64,000 bases of DNA from CAVQGZ01 sp942491665. Its GTDB lineage: Bacteria; Actinomycetota; Actinomycetes; Jiangellales; Jiangellaceae. Below are positions 48,361-57,300 of this stretch, one piece after another. The DNA lies in assembly GCA_942491665.1 (NCBI GenBank), contig CALOBR010000001.1, positions 62,001-126,000 of the forward strand, read 5' to 3'. Positions within the stretch are counted from its first letter, which is position 1. Every line of letters starts with the position of its first letter. Below the pieces are notes generated by a model that was not told where the DNA came from, made no database searches, and saw only the letters and a list, made by a program, of their open reading frames with translations. A program made the translations under genes and the position numbers.

Positions 48361-49665
48361 GTGCACCGGCAAGCCCTGACCATCCGCGCACTCGTCCTCG
48401 CCGGCATCCTCGCGATCGTCGGCCTGTTCTTCGGCGCCGCCCCCGCGCTCGCCCAGGACGAGGACCAGAGCGTGCGGGGAGTGCTGCGCTACGAAGGCGA
48501 GTTCGTCGAAGGCGTCGGCATCAGCGTCACCACCGAGGACGGAACCGCGGTCGGCGAGGCCACGTCCGACGCCGAGGGCAGATGGCAGGTCGGCGTCCCC
48601 GAGCCGGGCACCTACATCGTGACCCTCGACGTCACGACGCTGCCCGACGACATCGAGGGCGTCGCCGTCGAGACGATCACCACCCAGGTCAACAACACCC
48701 AGCAGAAGTCGGTGCTCTTCCGTGTCGGGGTGCCCAGCGAGGGGGGCGAGACGGGCACCGGCGGCGCCACGGTCGGCAGCAACTTCTCGTGGGACCGCGT
48801 CGCCCAGCTCGCCGTCGAGGGCCTGCGTTTCGGCGTCGTCCTCGCGCTCGCCGCTCTCGGGCTGTCGATGATCTTCGGGACGACGGGGCTGACCAACTTC
48901 GGCCACGGTGAGCTGATCACGTTCGGAGCCATCGCGGCCTGGTACCTCAACGACGCTGGCCTGCCCTTCGTCGCGGCCACTCTGATCGCGGTGGTGCTCG
49001 GCGGGCTCTTCGGCCTGGGGCAGGACACCGTCCTGTGGAACCCGCTGCGTCGCCGCAAGACCGGACTGATCTCGATGATGATCGTCTCGATCGGTCTGGC
49101 GATCTTCTTGCGCTACACCTACCTCTACATCTTCGGCGGCGGGCGCCAGTCGTACCGGGAGTACACGATCCAGACGGGGATCGAGGTCGGCCCGGTCACG
49201 CTGGCCCCACGTGACATCGCCAGCATGGTGGTCGCGGTGGTCGTGCTGGCCGCAGTGGTGTGGGCGCTGAGCAGTACCCGTATCGGCAAGGCCACCCGGG
49301 CTGTGTCGGACAACCCGGCGCTGGCCAGCGCGTCCGGCATCGACGTGAACCAGGTGATCCGGGTCGTGTGGACCGGCGGCGCGGCGCTCGCCGCGCTGGC
49401 GGGGGTGCTGATCGGGCTGTCGCAGACGGTGGACTACCAGATGGGGTTCAAGACCCTGCTGCTCGTGTTCGCCGCCGTCATCCTCGGTGGCCTGGGAACC
49501 ATCTCGGGGGCCATCGTCGGGGCGATCCTGGTGGGGCTCTTCATCCAGCTGTCAACCTTGGTCATCCCGATCGAGCTTCAGGCGGCCGGTGTGCTGGGAA
49601 TCCTTGTCATTGTTCTTCTGATCAGACCCCAGGGCATCCTGGGCCGTCGTGAGCGCGTGGGCTGA
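48361..49665 (+). CDS. livH: branched-chain amino acid ABC permease LivH with N-terminal exported domain
   Basis: A 434-residue permease. Residues about 145-434 are a normal LivH: FGTTGLTNFGHGELITFGAIAAWYL, then the ABC-binding EAA-like loop TRIGKATRAVSDNPALASASGID, and LVFAAVILGGLGTISGAIVGA. In front stands an unusual extension: a signal sequence (LAIVGLFFGAAPALAQ) and a ~75-residue beta-sandwich domain (VRGVLRYEGEFVEGVGISVTTEDG ... GRWQVGVPEPGTYIVTLDV) resembling a carboxypeptidase-regulatory-like or Ig-like fold, outside the membrane. GTG start at 48361; the site GGAAGAGGG lies 11 bases upstream. First of livHMGF. Confidence 0.88.
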   Translation: MHRQALTIRALVLAGILAIVGLFFGAAPALAQDEDQSVRGVLRYEGEFVEGVGISVTTEDGTAVGEATSDAEGRWQVGVPEPGTYIVTLDVTTLPDDIEGVAVETITTQVNNTQQKSVLFRVGVPSEGGETGTGGATVGSNFSWDRVAQLAVEGLRFGVVLALAALGLSMIFGTTGLTNFGHGELITFGAIAAWYLNDAGLPFVAATLIAVVLGGLFGLGQDTVLWNPLRRRKTGLISMMIVSIGLAIFLRYTYLYIFGGGRQSYREYTIQTGIEVGPVTLAPRDIASMVVAVVVLAAVVWALSSTRIGKATRAVSDNPALASASGIDVNQVIRVVWTGGAALAALAGVLIGLSQTVDYQMGFKTLLLVFAAVILGGLGTISGAIVGAILVGLFIQLSTLVIPIELQAAGVLGILVIVLLIRPQGILGRRERVG

Positions 49666-49679
49666 GGGGAGGCACAGAC

Positions 49680-50669
49680 ATGGACTGGGGACTCATCGGC
49701 AGCAACGCCCTCGAGGCGGCCATCGGTGCCGACATGGTGATCTACTGCCTCGCCGCGATCGGGCTCAACGTCCACTTCGGCTACGCCGGGCTGCTCAACT
49801 TCGGCCAGGCCGCGTTCGTCGCCGTGGCCGCGTATGGCCTTGCGACGATGGTGGCCACCTTCGGTCTGTCGTTCTGGCTCGGCATCAGCGTCGGGCTCGT
49901 CGCCGTGATGGTGCTGGCCCTCTTACTGGGCATACCCACGCTTCGACTACGTGCTGACTACCTGGCGATCGTGACGCTGGCGTCAGCGGAGATCGTGCGG
50001 CTGACGTTCCGCTCCGTGACGCTGCGCGACACCTTCGGTGGCTCAGACGGCCTGCAGGGCTTCGCCGACGGCTTCTACCGACTCAACGTGTACTCAGCTG
50101 GCATCGACTTCGGGCCGATCTCGTTCAGTGCCCGTCAGAGCTGGTCCATCACCGTCGGCTGGACCCTGATCATTCTCGCCAGCCTGCTGGTGTGGATGCT
50201 CATGCGCAGCCCTTGGGGTCGCGTGCTGAAGGGCATCCGTGAGGACGAGGACGCCGTGCGCAGTCTCGGCAAGAACGTCTACTCCTACAAGCTGCAGGCG
50301 CTGCTCATCGGTGGACTCATCGGAGCGCTCGGCGGGTTCATGTACGCGCTGTCGCAGGCGGCTGTCCAACCGGACTTCACCAGCCCTGACTTCACGTTCT
50401 TCGCCTACACGATCCTCATTCTCGGCGGCGCCGCGCGGGTGCTCGGACCCATCCTGGGAGCCGCCATCTTCTGGGGTCTCCTGTCGCTGTCCGACGGCGT
50501 GCTGCGCGGGGCGCAGGTGACCTATGACATCCCGGAGTGGCTGCTCGGCTCCACCGACGCAGGAGCGGTTCGATTCATGATCGTCGGCTTGGCCCTCATG
50601 CTGTTGATGATCTTCAGACCGCAAGGCATCCTCGGGGACCGGAAGGAGCTCGCTCTTGACGCCCGCTGA
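49680..50669 (+). CDS. livM: branched-chain amino acid ABC permease LivM
   Basis: The second permease subunit, 329 residues with about nine helices. Conserved stretches are IGLNVHFGYAGLLNFGQAAFVAVAAYG near residue 23, LRLRADYLAIVTLASAEIVRL near 82, the cytoplasmic coupling loop SPWGRVLKGIREDEDAVRSLGKN near 180, and FAYTILILGGAARVLGPILGA near 240. It begins 14 bases after livH and its end overlaps the livG start by 14 bases, so all four are one operon. Import is energised by LivG and LivF in the cytoplasm and depends on an extracellular binding protein. Confidence 0.94.
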   Translation: MDWGLIGSNALEAAIGADMVIYCLAAIGLNVHFGYAGLLNFGQAAFVAVAAYGLATMVATFGLSFWLGISVGLVAVMVLALLLGIPTLRLRADYLAIVTLASAEIVRLTFRSVTLRDTFGGSDGLQGFADGFYRLNVYSAGIDFGPISFSARQSWSITVGWTLIILASLLVWMLMRSPWGRVLKGIREDEDAVRSLGKNVYSYKLQALLIGGLIGALGGFMYALSQAAVQPDFTSPDFTFFAYTILILGGAARVLGPILGAAIFWGLLSLSDGVLRGAQVTYDIPEWLLGSTDAGAVRFMIVGLALMLLMIFRPQGILGDRKELALDAR

Positions 50670-51645
50670 GAACACCGCAGACCCCGGCTCGGAGGCCGGT
50701 CCGGCGGGCGCCGTCCCGCCCGTCGACTCCGAGCTGAAGGCCAAGGCGCTCGCCGCCCTGGCGACCGCGGAGCACGAGCCGGGGTCGAGCAAGCCCGACC
50801 CCATCTTGACAGCCGATGACGTCCGTCGGCAGTTCGGCGGCCTCGTTGCCGTGGACGTCGAGCATGTCGAGGTGCAGCGCGGCTCGATTACCGCGCTGAT
50901 TGGCCCCAACGGCGCCGGAAAGACGACGTTCTTCAACCTGCTCACCGGCTTCGACTCCCCCGACAAGGGTGACTGGCACTTCAACGGGTCGTCGCTGCGC
51001 AAGGTGCGAGCTCACCAGATCGCGCACACAGGCATGGTGCGCACCTTCCAGTTGACCAAGGCGCTGTCCCGGCTCACGGTCGTTGAGAACATGCGCCTCG
51101 GCGCGACAGGACAGTCCGGCGAGAACGTCTTCAAGGCGCTGCTGCCCTTCCTGTGGCGCGGCCAGGAGAAGGAGATCACCGAGCGCGCCGACGAGCTGCT
51201 TGCCTACTTCAAGCTCGACACCAAGCGCGAGGACTTCGCCGGCAGCCTCTCCGGTGGGCAACGCAAGCTGCTGGAGATGGCGCGCGCGCTGATGGTGCAG
51301 CCGGAGATGGTGATGCTCGACGAGCCGATGGCCGGGGTGAACCCCGCGCTCAAGCAGTCGCTGCTGGGACACGTCAAGGCCCTGCGCGACCGGGGCATGA
51401 CCGTGCTGTTCGTGGAGCACGACATGGACATGGTTCGCGACGTTGCCGACTGGGTCGTCGTCATGGCTCAGGGACAGATCATCGCCGAGGGGCCGCCCCT
51501 GTCGGTGATGGCCGACGACCGGGTGATCGACGCCTACCTCGGCGCGCACCACGACACCGACCTGTCGGCCATGGACGTCCACGAGCTCGACATCGAAGAG
51601 GCCGCCGAGCTGGCCACCCACCCCCGCGAGGAGCACGAGCGGTGA
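50656..51645 (+). CDS. livG: branched-chain amino acid ABC ATPase LivG
   Basis: ATP-binding subunit, 329 residues. Walker A is GPNGAGKTT near residue 83, Q-loop TFQLTKALSRLTVVENMRLG, signature LSGGQRKLLEMARAL near 198, Walker B VMLDEPMAGVNP and switch EHDMDMV. The TTG at 50656 is chosen because GGAAGGAG sits seven bases upstream; the resulting first ~50 residues are an unusual Ala/Pro/Glu-rich tail before the ABC domain, and the start overlaps livM. A C-terminal acidic tail follows the LivG domain. It overlaps livF (GTGA). Confidence 0.93.
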   Translation: MTPAENTADPGSEAGPAGAVPPVDSELKAKALAALATAEHEPGSSKPDPILTADDVRRQFGGLVAVDVEHVEVQRGSITALIGPNGAGKTTFFNLLTGFDSPDKGDWHFNGSSLRKVRAHQIAHTGMVRTFQLTKALSRLTVVENMRLGATGQSGENVFKALLPFLWRGQEKEITERADELLAYFKLDTKREDFAGSLSGGQRKLLEMARALMVQPEMVMLDEPMAGVNPALKQSLLGHVKALRDRGMTVLFVEHDMDMVRDVADWVVVMAQGQIIAEGPPLSVMADDRVIDAYLGAHHDTDLSAMDVHELDIEEAAELATHPREEHER

Positions 51646-52427
51646 GCACCAACGGCGAGACCGGCGGCGCAGCAGCCACCGACCACAGCACGCACCAGGC
51701 CGAGGCCGAGGGCGCGCTCGTGCGTGTCGACAACATCGTGGCCGGGTACCTACCCGGCATCAACATCCTCACCGACTGCGACCTCTACTGCCGTCAGGGT
51801 GAGATCGTCGGCATCATCGGCCCGAACGGAGCCGGCAAGTCCACTCTGGTCAAGGCCATCTTCGGCCTGGTGCAGGTGCGCTCGGGCACGGTGACCCTGG
51901 ACGGGCACGACATCACCAATGCCAAGCCGAACAAGCTGGTGACCGCGGGCGTCGGCTACGTCCCGCAGACCAACAACGTGTTCCCGAGCCTCACCATCGA
52001 GGAGAACCTGCAGATGGGGGTCTACCAGGCCCCCAAGACGTTCGCCGAGCGGTTCGCGTTCGTCACCGACCTGTTCCCGGTGCTGGGCGACCGGCGCAAG
52101 CAGCGGGCCGGCTCGCTGTCCGGTGGCGAGCGGCAGATGGTCGCCATGGGCCGGGCGCTGATGATGAACCCATCGGTGATCCTGCTCGACGAGCCGTCCG
52201 CGGGACTCTCTCCCGTGCTGCAGGACGAGGTGTTCATCCGCACCCGCGAGATCAACAAGGCCGGCGTCTCGGTCATCATGGTGGAACAGAACGCCCGGCG
52301 ATGCCTGCAGATCTGTGACCGCGGCTACGTCCTCGACTCCGGCTCCAACGCATACACCGGCAGCGGGCGCGACCTGCTCAACGACCCCAAGGTGATCGCC
52401 CTGTACCTGGGCACCCTCGCGAAGTAG
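51642..52427 (+). CDS. livF: branched-chain amino acid ABC ATPase LivF
   Basis: The second ATPase, 261 residues. Walker A GPNGAGKST near residue 62, signature LSGGERQMVAMGRAL near 160, Walker B VILLDEPSAGLSP and MVEQNARR are all present. An N-terminal extension of about 25 residues, rich in Thr, Glu and Ala, precedes the conserved LVRVDNIVAGYLPGINIL. The GTG at 51642 overlaps the livG stop. It is the last gene of livHMGF and is followed by two hairpins and the convergent livK. Confidence 0.95.
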   Translation: MSTNGETGGAAATDHSTHQAEAEGALVRVDNIVAGYLPGINILTDCDLYCRQGEIVGIIGPNGAGKSTLVKAIFGLVQVRSGTVTLDGHDITNAKPNKLVTAGVGYVPQTNNVFPSLTIEENLQMGVYQAPKTFAERFAFVTDLFPVLGDRRKQRAGSLSGGERQMVAMGRALMMNPSVILLDEPSAGLSPVLQDEVFIRTREINKAGVSVIMVEQNARRCLQICDRGYVLDSGSNAYTGSGRDLLNDPKVIALYLGTLAK

Positions 52428-52520
52428 GAACGCGCGCCGCTGGCACAGGCCCTCACGACGGGCCGTCCGCCCGTCCCGTCACCCCCACTCGCTGCTTTCC
52501 AAGGCAGGTTGGGGGTTCAC

Positions 52521-52556
52521 GCGGCAGATCTGCCTCGCCAACCCCCCATCTGCCGC
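52521..52556. terminator. First hairpin between livF and livK
   Basis: GCGGCAGAT at 52521 pairs with ATCTGCCGC at 52548 (nine pairs, 18-base loop); an alternative stem of GGGGGTT (52511) with AACCCCC (52540) and a GGCAGATCTGCC palindrome overlap it. Either fold could terminate transcription from both sides of this convergent spacer. Confidence 0.5.
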
Positions 52557-52585
52557 CGTCACGTGATCGTTTCGGGCGGGGGTGG

Positions 52586-52628
52586 ACGCGCGCTGGGCCC
52601 GCCCCCACGGGACGGGCCCAGCGCGCGA
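52586..52628. terminator. Strong bidirectional hairpin between livF and livK
   Basis: CGCGCGCTGGGCCC at 52587 pairs perfectly with GGGCCCAGCGCGCG at 52614 (14 pairs plus an inner G-C pair). It lies 31 bases from the livK stop and 160 from the livF stop. Symmetry makes it usable from either strand; there is no U-run. Confidence 0.75.
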
Positions 52629-52658
52629 CGTCAGTGCGACGTCAGGTGGTGCTGGCGA

Positions 52659-53945
52659 TCAGATGTTGCCCTCGACGAAGTCCACCGGGGAGAACGTGTT
52701 GTCGTCGCCGTACTCGTAGATGCCGATTGACGCCGAGGTCGGGTCACCGTTCTCGTCGAACTCGATCTTGCCGGAGACGCCGTCGTAGTCGATGTCCTCG
52801 CCCTCCTCGAGCAGGGCGACACACTCGGCGAACTCGGTGCAGACGGTGCCTTCGGTCGACACTGCCTGCAGCTGCGAAGCGATTGCCTCACCGGAGTCGT
52901 CACCGGCAGCGACGGCGGCCAACGCCGTGAGGATGGTGGCGTCGTAGGACTCACTGGAGTAGGCGAACTCGGTCAGCTCGCCGTACGCCTCCTGAAGGCG
53001 CTCGCGGAAGTCGTCCGTCGACTCCGCACCGGGCAGGGTGCCCTTGGTGCCGGTCAGCGTGCCCTCGTCGAAGTCCTCCGCGTAGCTGGCCAGGTTGCCG
53101 TCGACGAAGAAGTACGGAACGTCCTGCGGGCCGAAGTTACGCGACGCAGCCTGCGGGATGATCGTCTTGGTCTCGTCGAACCCGATGAGGATCACCGCGT
53201 CGGGGTTGGTGGAGCTCGCCTCGTCCAGCACCGCGGAGAAGTCCGTGGCCTTCGGGTCGTAGAACTCTGTGTAGACGACGGTGCCGCCACCGTCCTGGAT
53301 CGCCGTGGTCACATACTCGGCCAGTCCCTCGCCGTAGGCATCCTGAAGGGCCAGGATCGCGACGTTGGCGTAGCCCTCGGCCAGCACCGTGTCACCAAGC
53401 ACGCGGCCCTGAAGCACGTCGGAGGGAGCAGTACGGAAGTAGAAACCCTTGTCGTCGTAGTCGGTGAACGCCGGGGACGTGTTGGCAGGGCTGATCTGCA
53501 CCACCGAGGCGCCGGCGATCTTGTCGATCACTGACAGCGACACCGAGGACGAGGCGGCACCGATGATGGTGTCGACGTCTTGGCTCAGCAGTGTGTCGAC
53601 CGACTGCTGGGCGATGTTGGACGAGGTGTCGCCGGAGTCGCTGTCGATCTGGACGACGTCGCTGCCGAGCACGCCGCCGGCCTCGTTGATCTCCTGGACG
53701 GCGAGCGTGACACCCGCGAACTCGGGAGGCCCGAGGAACGCGAGCGAGCCGGTCTCGGGCAGCAGCGTGCCGACGGTGAGCGTTCCGTCGCCCTCAGCGG
53801 CAGCAGCAGCGTCGTCGGTCGCGGCCTCCGTGGCCTCGGGGGTCTCGGCAGCAGTGTCGTCATCGCCGCCGCCGCAGGCGGTCAGGACGAGGGCGAGCGA
53901 GCCGCCGATCGCCAGGGAGCGCCACAGCGTGGAACTACGAGCCAT
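52659..53945 (-). CDS. livK: branched-chain amino acid ABC substrate-binding lipoprotein
   Basis: A 428-residue extracellular binding protein anchored as a lipoprotein: hydrophobic signal then LTAC with Cys24, followed by an acidic, Ala/Thr-rich linker to residue 55. The mature part is a type I periplasmic-binding fold (TVGTLLPETGSLAFLGPPEFAGVTLAVQEINEAGG) with the ligand-site segment SSSVSLSVIDKIAGASVVQISPANTS near 130-155 and two Cys near the end (VCTEFAECVALL). It faces livHMGF convergently across a terminator region and is the likely receptor for it. AAGGAG lies nine bases before the ATG. A weak promoter (TTGTGT-N19-TATTGT) may lie about 60 bases upstream. Confidence 0.93.
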   Translation of the reverse strand: MARSSTLWRSLAIGGSLALVLTACGGGDDDTAAETPEATEAATDDAAAAAEGDGTLTVGTLLPETGSLAFLGPPEFAGVTLAVQEINEAGGVLGSDVVQIDSDSGDTSSNIAQQSVDTLLSQDVDTIIGAASSSVSLSVIDKIAGASVVQISPANTSPAFTDYDDKGFYFRTAPSDVLQGRVLGDTVLAEGYANVAILALQDAYGEGLAEYVTTAIQDGGGTVVYTEFYDPKATDFSAVLDEASSTNPDAVILIGFDETKTIIPQAASRNFGPQDVPYFFVDGNLASYAEDFDEGTLTGTKGTLPGAESTDDFRERLQEAYGELTEFAYSSESYDATILTALAAVAAGDDSGEAIASQLQAVSTEGTVCTEFAECVALLEEGEDIDYDGVSGKIEFDENGDPTSASIGIYEYGDDNTFSPVDFVEGNI

Positions 53946-54112
53946 TGAGTAACTCCTTGTTCGTGTCGAATGCCCAGATCGGGCAACATCAGTTAGCGGA
54001 CAATAGCCGCCGTGTCAGGCGATCACACAACTCGAGAGCCTGATTGCGACTACTTGTGACATGTTCGTAACGCCGACGTCTTCTGCCGTGCCGAACCGGC
54101 AGAACGGGCCGA

Positions 54113-55288
54113 TCAGCCGCCCGGTTGACCCCATGAGTCGCCGTCCAGGCTGACAACCGCAGGCAGCAGCCCCAGCCGGGCGCCGAACTCGTCGAACTGG
54201 ATCGGCCCGGTGAGCCCGGACCACGTCGCGCCGGCCAGCGCGATACGGCACTGCGACCGCGAGGGGCTGCTCGAGCGGGTGGGATCGGGTAAGCACCGCG
54301 TGTAGGTGTCGACGAGCATGCGCGTGCCGTCGTAGGCGGCCGGCCCGAATGGACCGACCGTGAACGGCGTGTCGGTCGCCGCGAACGAGTCCGCCAGCTC
54401 CGCGCTGCCCCGAGCGGGGTCCGCTCCAAGCTGGGGGGCAAGGGCACCCTGAAGTGCCGCCCTCTCGTCCTCACTCATGTCGTCGGGCAGGGTCGTCAGT
54501 GCCGGGACGACGCCGTCGACGGCCACGGCGCCGGCCTTGACGGCGAGGGTCGGTGAGCCGTCGACCACAAGGGCGTCACCCGGGTCCAGGCCACGGATGG
54601 CCCGACGAACCTGGCGCGAGGGCTTCGAGCCGTCCCAGCTCACCACGTCGACGTCCAGGACGCCCCGCTGCCGCAACGCCCTCGCCACGGCATCGGCCCG
54701 CTCACCGTTCGACGACGGATCGTCCACGACGACCACACGATCGACCCCCTGGACCCGCACCAGGTGGTCCGCCAGGGCGGACTCCTCCGCGGCGGGGTCG
54801 ACTGCCACCGTCACGTAGCCCGACCACGGACGGATCGGGTTCGTCGGGTCGGCGCCGCGTACATGGCGCGGATCGCTGTCGGCGGGCGAGATCATGCTCA
54901 GCCCCGCGTCGTCCAGCTGCGGGACGACGGTGCGGATGTCGTCGGGCCCGAACCCGGTGATGACCGACACGGCAGTGTCCTCGGTCTCGATCTCGGCAAG
55001 GTCCTCCGCGAGCGTGGCCGAGGCCAGGTCGTACGCGCGGACGGCGACCTCCCACCCCGGCACTCCCCCGGAGTCGGCGACCGCCTGCTTGACCGACTCG
55101 ACCACGTTCGTGCCGCTGCGCGTCTGCCCCCCCGACAGCGGCGCCAGCACGGCGATCGTCACCGTGGGTGTGCCGACCTCGGTCTGCGGCGACAGGCGCT
55201 CGGCGATGGTGTCGGTCACCGAGCAGCCCGACGTCGTCGACGCAGCTGCCACGAGCAGCGCGACGAGCAACGAGCGGCGAGGAGTCAT
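54113..55288 (-). CDS. periplasmic-binding-protein-type lipoprotein, orphan
   Basis: A 391-residue lipoprotein: signal MTPRRSLLVALLVAAAS and lipobox TSGC with Cys22. The mature part is a divergent type I binding-protein fold related to LivK (TIAVLAPLSGGQTRSGTNVVESVKQAV, then VITGFGPDDIRTVVPQLDDAGLSMISPADSDP near 150). Unlike livK it has no transporter of its own nearby. It begins 75 bases after the LuxR regulator gene on the same strand and so may be transcribed with the two-component system, which suggests a sensing or scavenging role. That link is inference; a role as a second receptor for livHMGF is equally possible. Confidence 0.8.
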   Translation of the reverse strand: MTPRRSLLVALLVAAASTTSGCSVTDTIAERLSPQTEVGTPTVTIAVLAPLSGGQTRSGTNVVESVKQAVADSGGVPGWEVAVRAYDLASATLAEDLAEIETEDTAVSVITGFGPDDIRTVVPQLDDAGLSMISPADSDPRHVRGADPTNPIRPWSGYVTVAVDPAAEESALADHLVRVQGVDRVVVVDDPSSNGERADAVARALRQRGVLDVDVVSWDGSKPSRQVRRAIRGLDPGDALVVDGSPTLAVKAGAVAVDGVVPALTTLPDDMSEDERAALQGALAPQLGADPARGSAELADSFAATDTPFTVGPFGPAAYDGTRMLVDTYTRCLPDPTRSSSPSRSQCRIALAGATWSGLTGPIQFDEFGARLGLLPAVVSLDGDSWGQPGG

Positions 55289-55363
55289 GGGCGAGGGGCC
55301 TTTCGCGAGCAACCCGATCACGGTAGGTGGCCCACGAGGCGATGCCCGCGCGACAGGCCGGAG

Positions 55364-56044
55364 TCAGACGAGACGCCGAGCCGTCGCCCAGCGTGTCAGC
55401 TCGTTGCGGTTCGACAGCTGCAGCTTGCGCAGCACGCTCGACACGTGTGTCTCGATGGTCTTCACCGACAGCACCAGCTCACGGGCGACCTCACGGTAGG
55501 TGTAGCCGCGGGCGATGAGCCGCAGCACCTCACGCTCGCGCGGGCTCAGTCGGTCGAGGTCGGGATCACCGCTGGTCTGCATGGCGGCAGGAGTGGCGGC
55601 GAAGGCGTCCAGGACGAACCCGGCCAGCCTCGGCGAGAACACGGCGTCCCCGGCCGCCACACGCGTGATCGCTTCAACGAGCTCGGCGCCGGTCACCGTC
55701 TTGGTCACGTACCCGCGCGCGCCACCGCGGATGATGCCGACCACGTCGTCTGCGGCATCGGAGACCGACAGCGCGAGAAAGCGGACGTCGGGGTGCTCGG
55801 AGTGCACCCGATGCAGCACCTCCACGCCACCTCCGCCGGGCAGGTGGACGTCCAGAAGGACGACGTCAGGCTGCCGCGCGGTGATCACCGCGACAGCCTC
55901 AGCGACGTCCGCCGCCTCACCGACCACGTCGACCGCACCGGCCAGCTCGGCCTTCACCCCGCTGCGGAACACCGCGTGGTCGTCCACGACAACCACCCGC
56001 ACACGAGCCGGTACATCGGTCGACGGCATCCCGGACTGGCTCAC
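55364..56044 (-). CDS. NarL/LuxR-family response regulator (LiaR-like)
   Basis: A 226-residue cytoplasmic transcription regulator. The receiver domain has VVVVDDHAVFRSGVKAEL at the start and the phosphorylation site in VVLLDVHLPGGGG (Asp near residue 66), with YVTKTV containing the conserved Lys. The C-terminal LuxR helix-turn-helix is LSPREREVLRLIARGYTYREVA followed by LVLSVKTIETHVSSVLRKL. Its start overlaps the end of the sensor kinase gene (ATGA), so the pair are coupled. By layout it is the LiaR/VraR counterpart for the divergent LiaF-like operon. Confidence 0.93.
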   Translation of the reverse strand: MSQSGMPSTDVPARVRVVVVDDHAVFRSGVKAELAGAVDVVGEAADVAEAVAVITARQPDVVLLDVHLPGGGGVEVLHRVHSEHPDVRFLALSVSDAADDVVGIIRGGARGYVTKTVTGAELVEAITRVAAGDAVFSPRLAGFVLDAFAATPAAMQTSGDPDLDRLSPREREVLRLIARGYTYREVARELVLSVKTIETHVSSVLRKLQLSNRNELTRWATARRLV

Positions 56045-57255
56045 CCGGCGCTCACCTGGGCCCGAAGAGCGACCTCGGTTCCCGACCCGGGCGTGCTCGT
56101 GACCGTCGCCGACCCGCCGTGGCGCTCCACGCGCTCGACGATAGACCCGCGAACGCCCCGTCGGTCGGCGGCGACCTGGGCCATGTCGAAGCCGACGCCC
56201 CGGTCGCGCACGAACACCTCAAGGGAGTCGGCGTCGACCTCGACGTACAGGTCGATGCGGGGAGCGGACGAGTGCTTGGCCGCGTTGGTCAGTGCCTCGC
56301 GGGTGGCCGCCACGACGGCTTCGGCCGGGCCGCCGACGCTGAGCTCGGCATCGCCCACGACGACCACCTCCACCGGGGTGCCGAAGGCGTCTTCGACGTC
56401 GGCAGCCGCCGTAACCAGGGCCGATCGCACCGTCTGCGAGCTCGCCACGGGCTGGTCGTACATCCATCGGCGCAGGTCACGCTCCTGGGACCGGGCCAGC
56501 CTGGCCACGGCATCGGGGTCGTCGGCCTGCCGCTGGATCACCGCGAGGGTCTGCAGAACCGAGTCGTGCAGATGAGCGGAGATGTCGGCACGCTCCTGCG
56601 AGCGCACCCGCTCGGCGCGCTCGCTCTGAAGCTCGCGCACCAGCCGCAGCAGCCACGGCCCGACCACGACGGCGACTCCGGCGAGCACGACAGCGACCGC
56701 AACGAGGGCGTCCATGAGCACGCCGAGCTCCCCTTGACCTGCCAGGAACAGCACCAGCCCCAGCGCGACCAGCGCCGTGCCAGCGACGACCCGGGCCACG
56801 ACGGCCGCCACCGACCGCTCCCGCGTCTCGGCCTGGCGCCAGACGATCGCCGCACCCACGGCCACGACCGCGAGCGGCCACACGGCCCCACCGGGGACGC
56901 GAACGAGCCGGTCCACCAGCATCACGACGCCGACCCCGAGCAGCGCCAGGGCAAGGAGAAGACCAGGCGGCGGGCCCCCGCGTGCCTCGTGGACCGGCTC
57001 GTCGCGCATCCCGTGGCGTGCGGCGTACTCAAGGCCCGGCGGGCGCGGCGGGTCGGGCACCCCTACTGGCGCCACGATCCAGAGGCCGGCGTACAGGACG
57101 ACCCCGAGTCCGCCGAGCAGGGCGAGCAGCACCATCACGACGCGCACTCTCGACACCGGCAGCTGCAGCTGTGTGCTCAGGCCGGCACAGACTCCGGCGA
57201 TGACTCGTCCCCGCTCCGGACGCCGCAGCCGCGGCGGGTCGAGGACGTCGCTCAT
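56041..57255 (-). CDS. PspC-domain sensor histidine kinase (LiaS-like)
   Basis: A 404-residue membrane kinase. Residues about 10-70 form a PspC domain (GRVIAGVCAGLSTQLQLPVSRVRVVMVLLALLGG), followed by several membrane helices to residue 210 and a HisKA_3-type dimerisation domain with the phospho-accepting His near 229 (ISAHLHDSVLQTLAVIQ) and a NarX-like ATPase domain (REALTNAAKHS, RDRGVGFDM, GGSATVTSTPGSGTEV). A PspC sensor domain in front of a NarL-type kinase is the actinomycete version of LiaS. The ATG at 57255 is the first Met of the PspC domain. It is divergent from the PspC/LiaF-like gene. Confidence 0.92.
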   Translation of the reverse strand: MSDVLDPPRLRRPERGRVIAGVCAGLSTQLQLPVSRVRVVMVLLALLGGLGVVLYAGLWIVAPVGVPDPPRPPGLEYAARHGMRDEPVHEARGGPPPGLLLALALLGVGVVMLVDRLVRVPGGAVWPLAVVAVGAAIVWRQAETRERSVAAVVARVVAGTALVALGLVLFLAGQGELGVLMDALVAVAVVLAGVAVVVGPWLLRLVRELQSERAERVRSQERADISAHLHDSVLQTLAVIQRQADDPDAVARLARSQERDLRRWMYDQPVASSQTVRSALVTAAADVEDAFGTPVEVVVVGDAELSVGGPAEAVVAATREALTNAAKHSSAPRIDLYVEVDADSLEVFVRDRGVGFDMAQVAADRRGVRGSIVERVERHGGSATVTSTPGSGTEVALRAQVSAG

Positions 57256-57300
57256 GGCTGGATCGTCACACGCCCCGCGCTCGTCGCACCACAGGGACGC

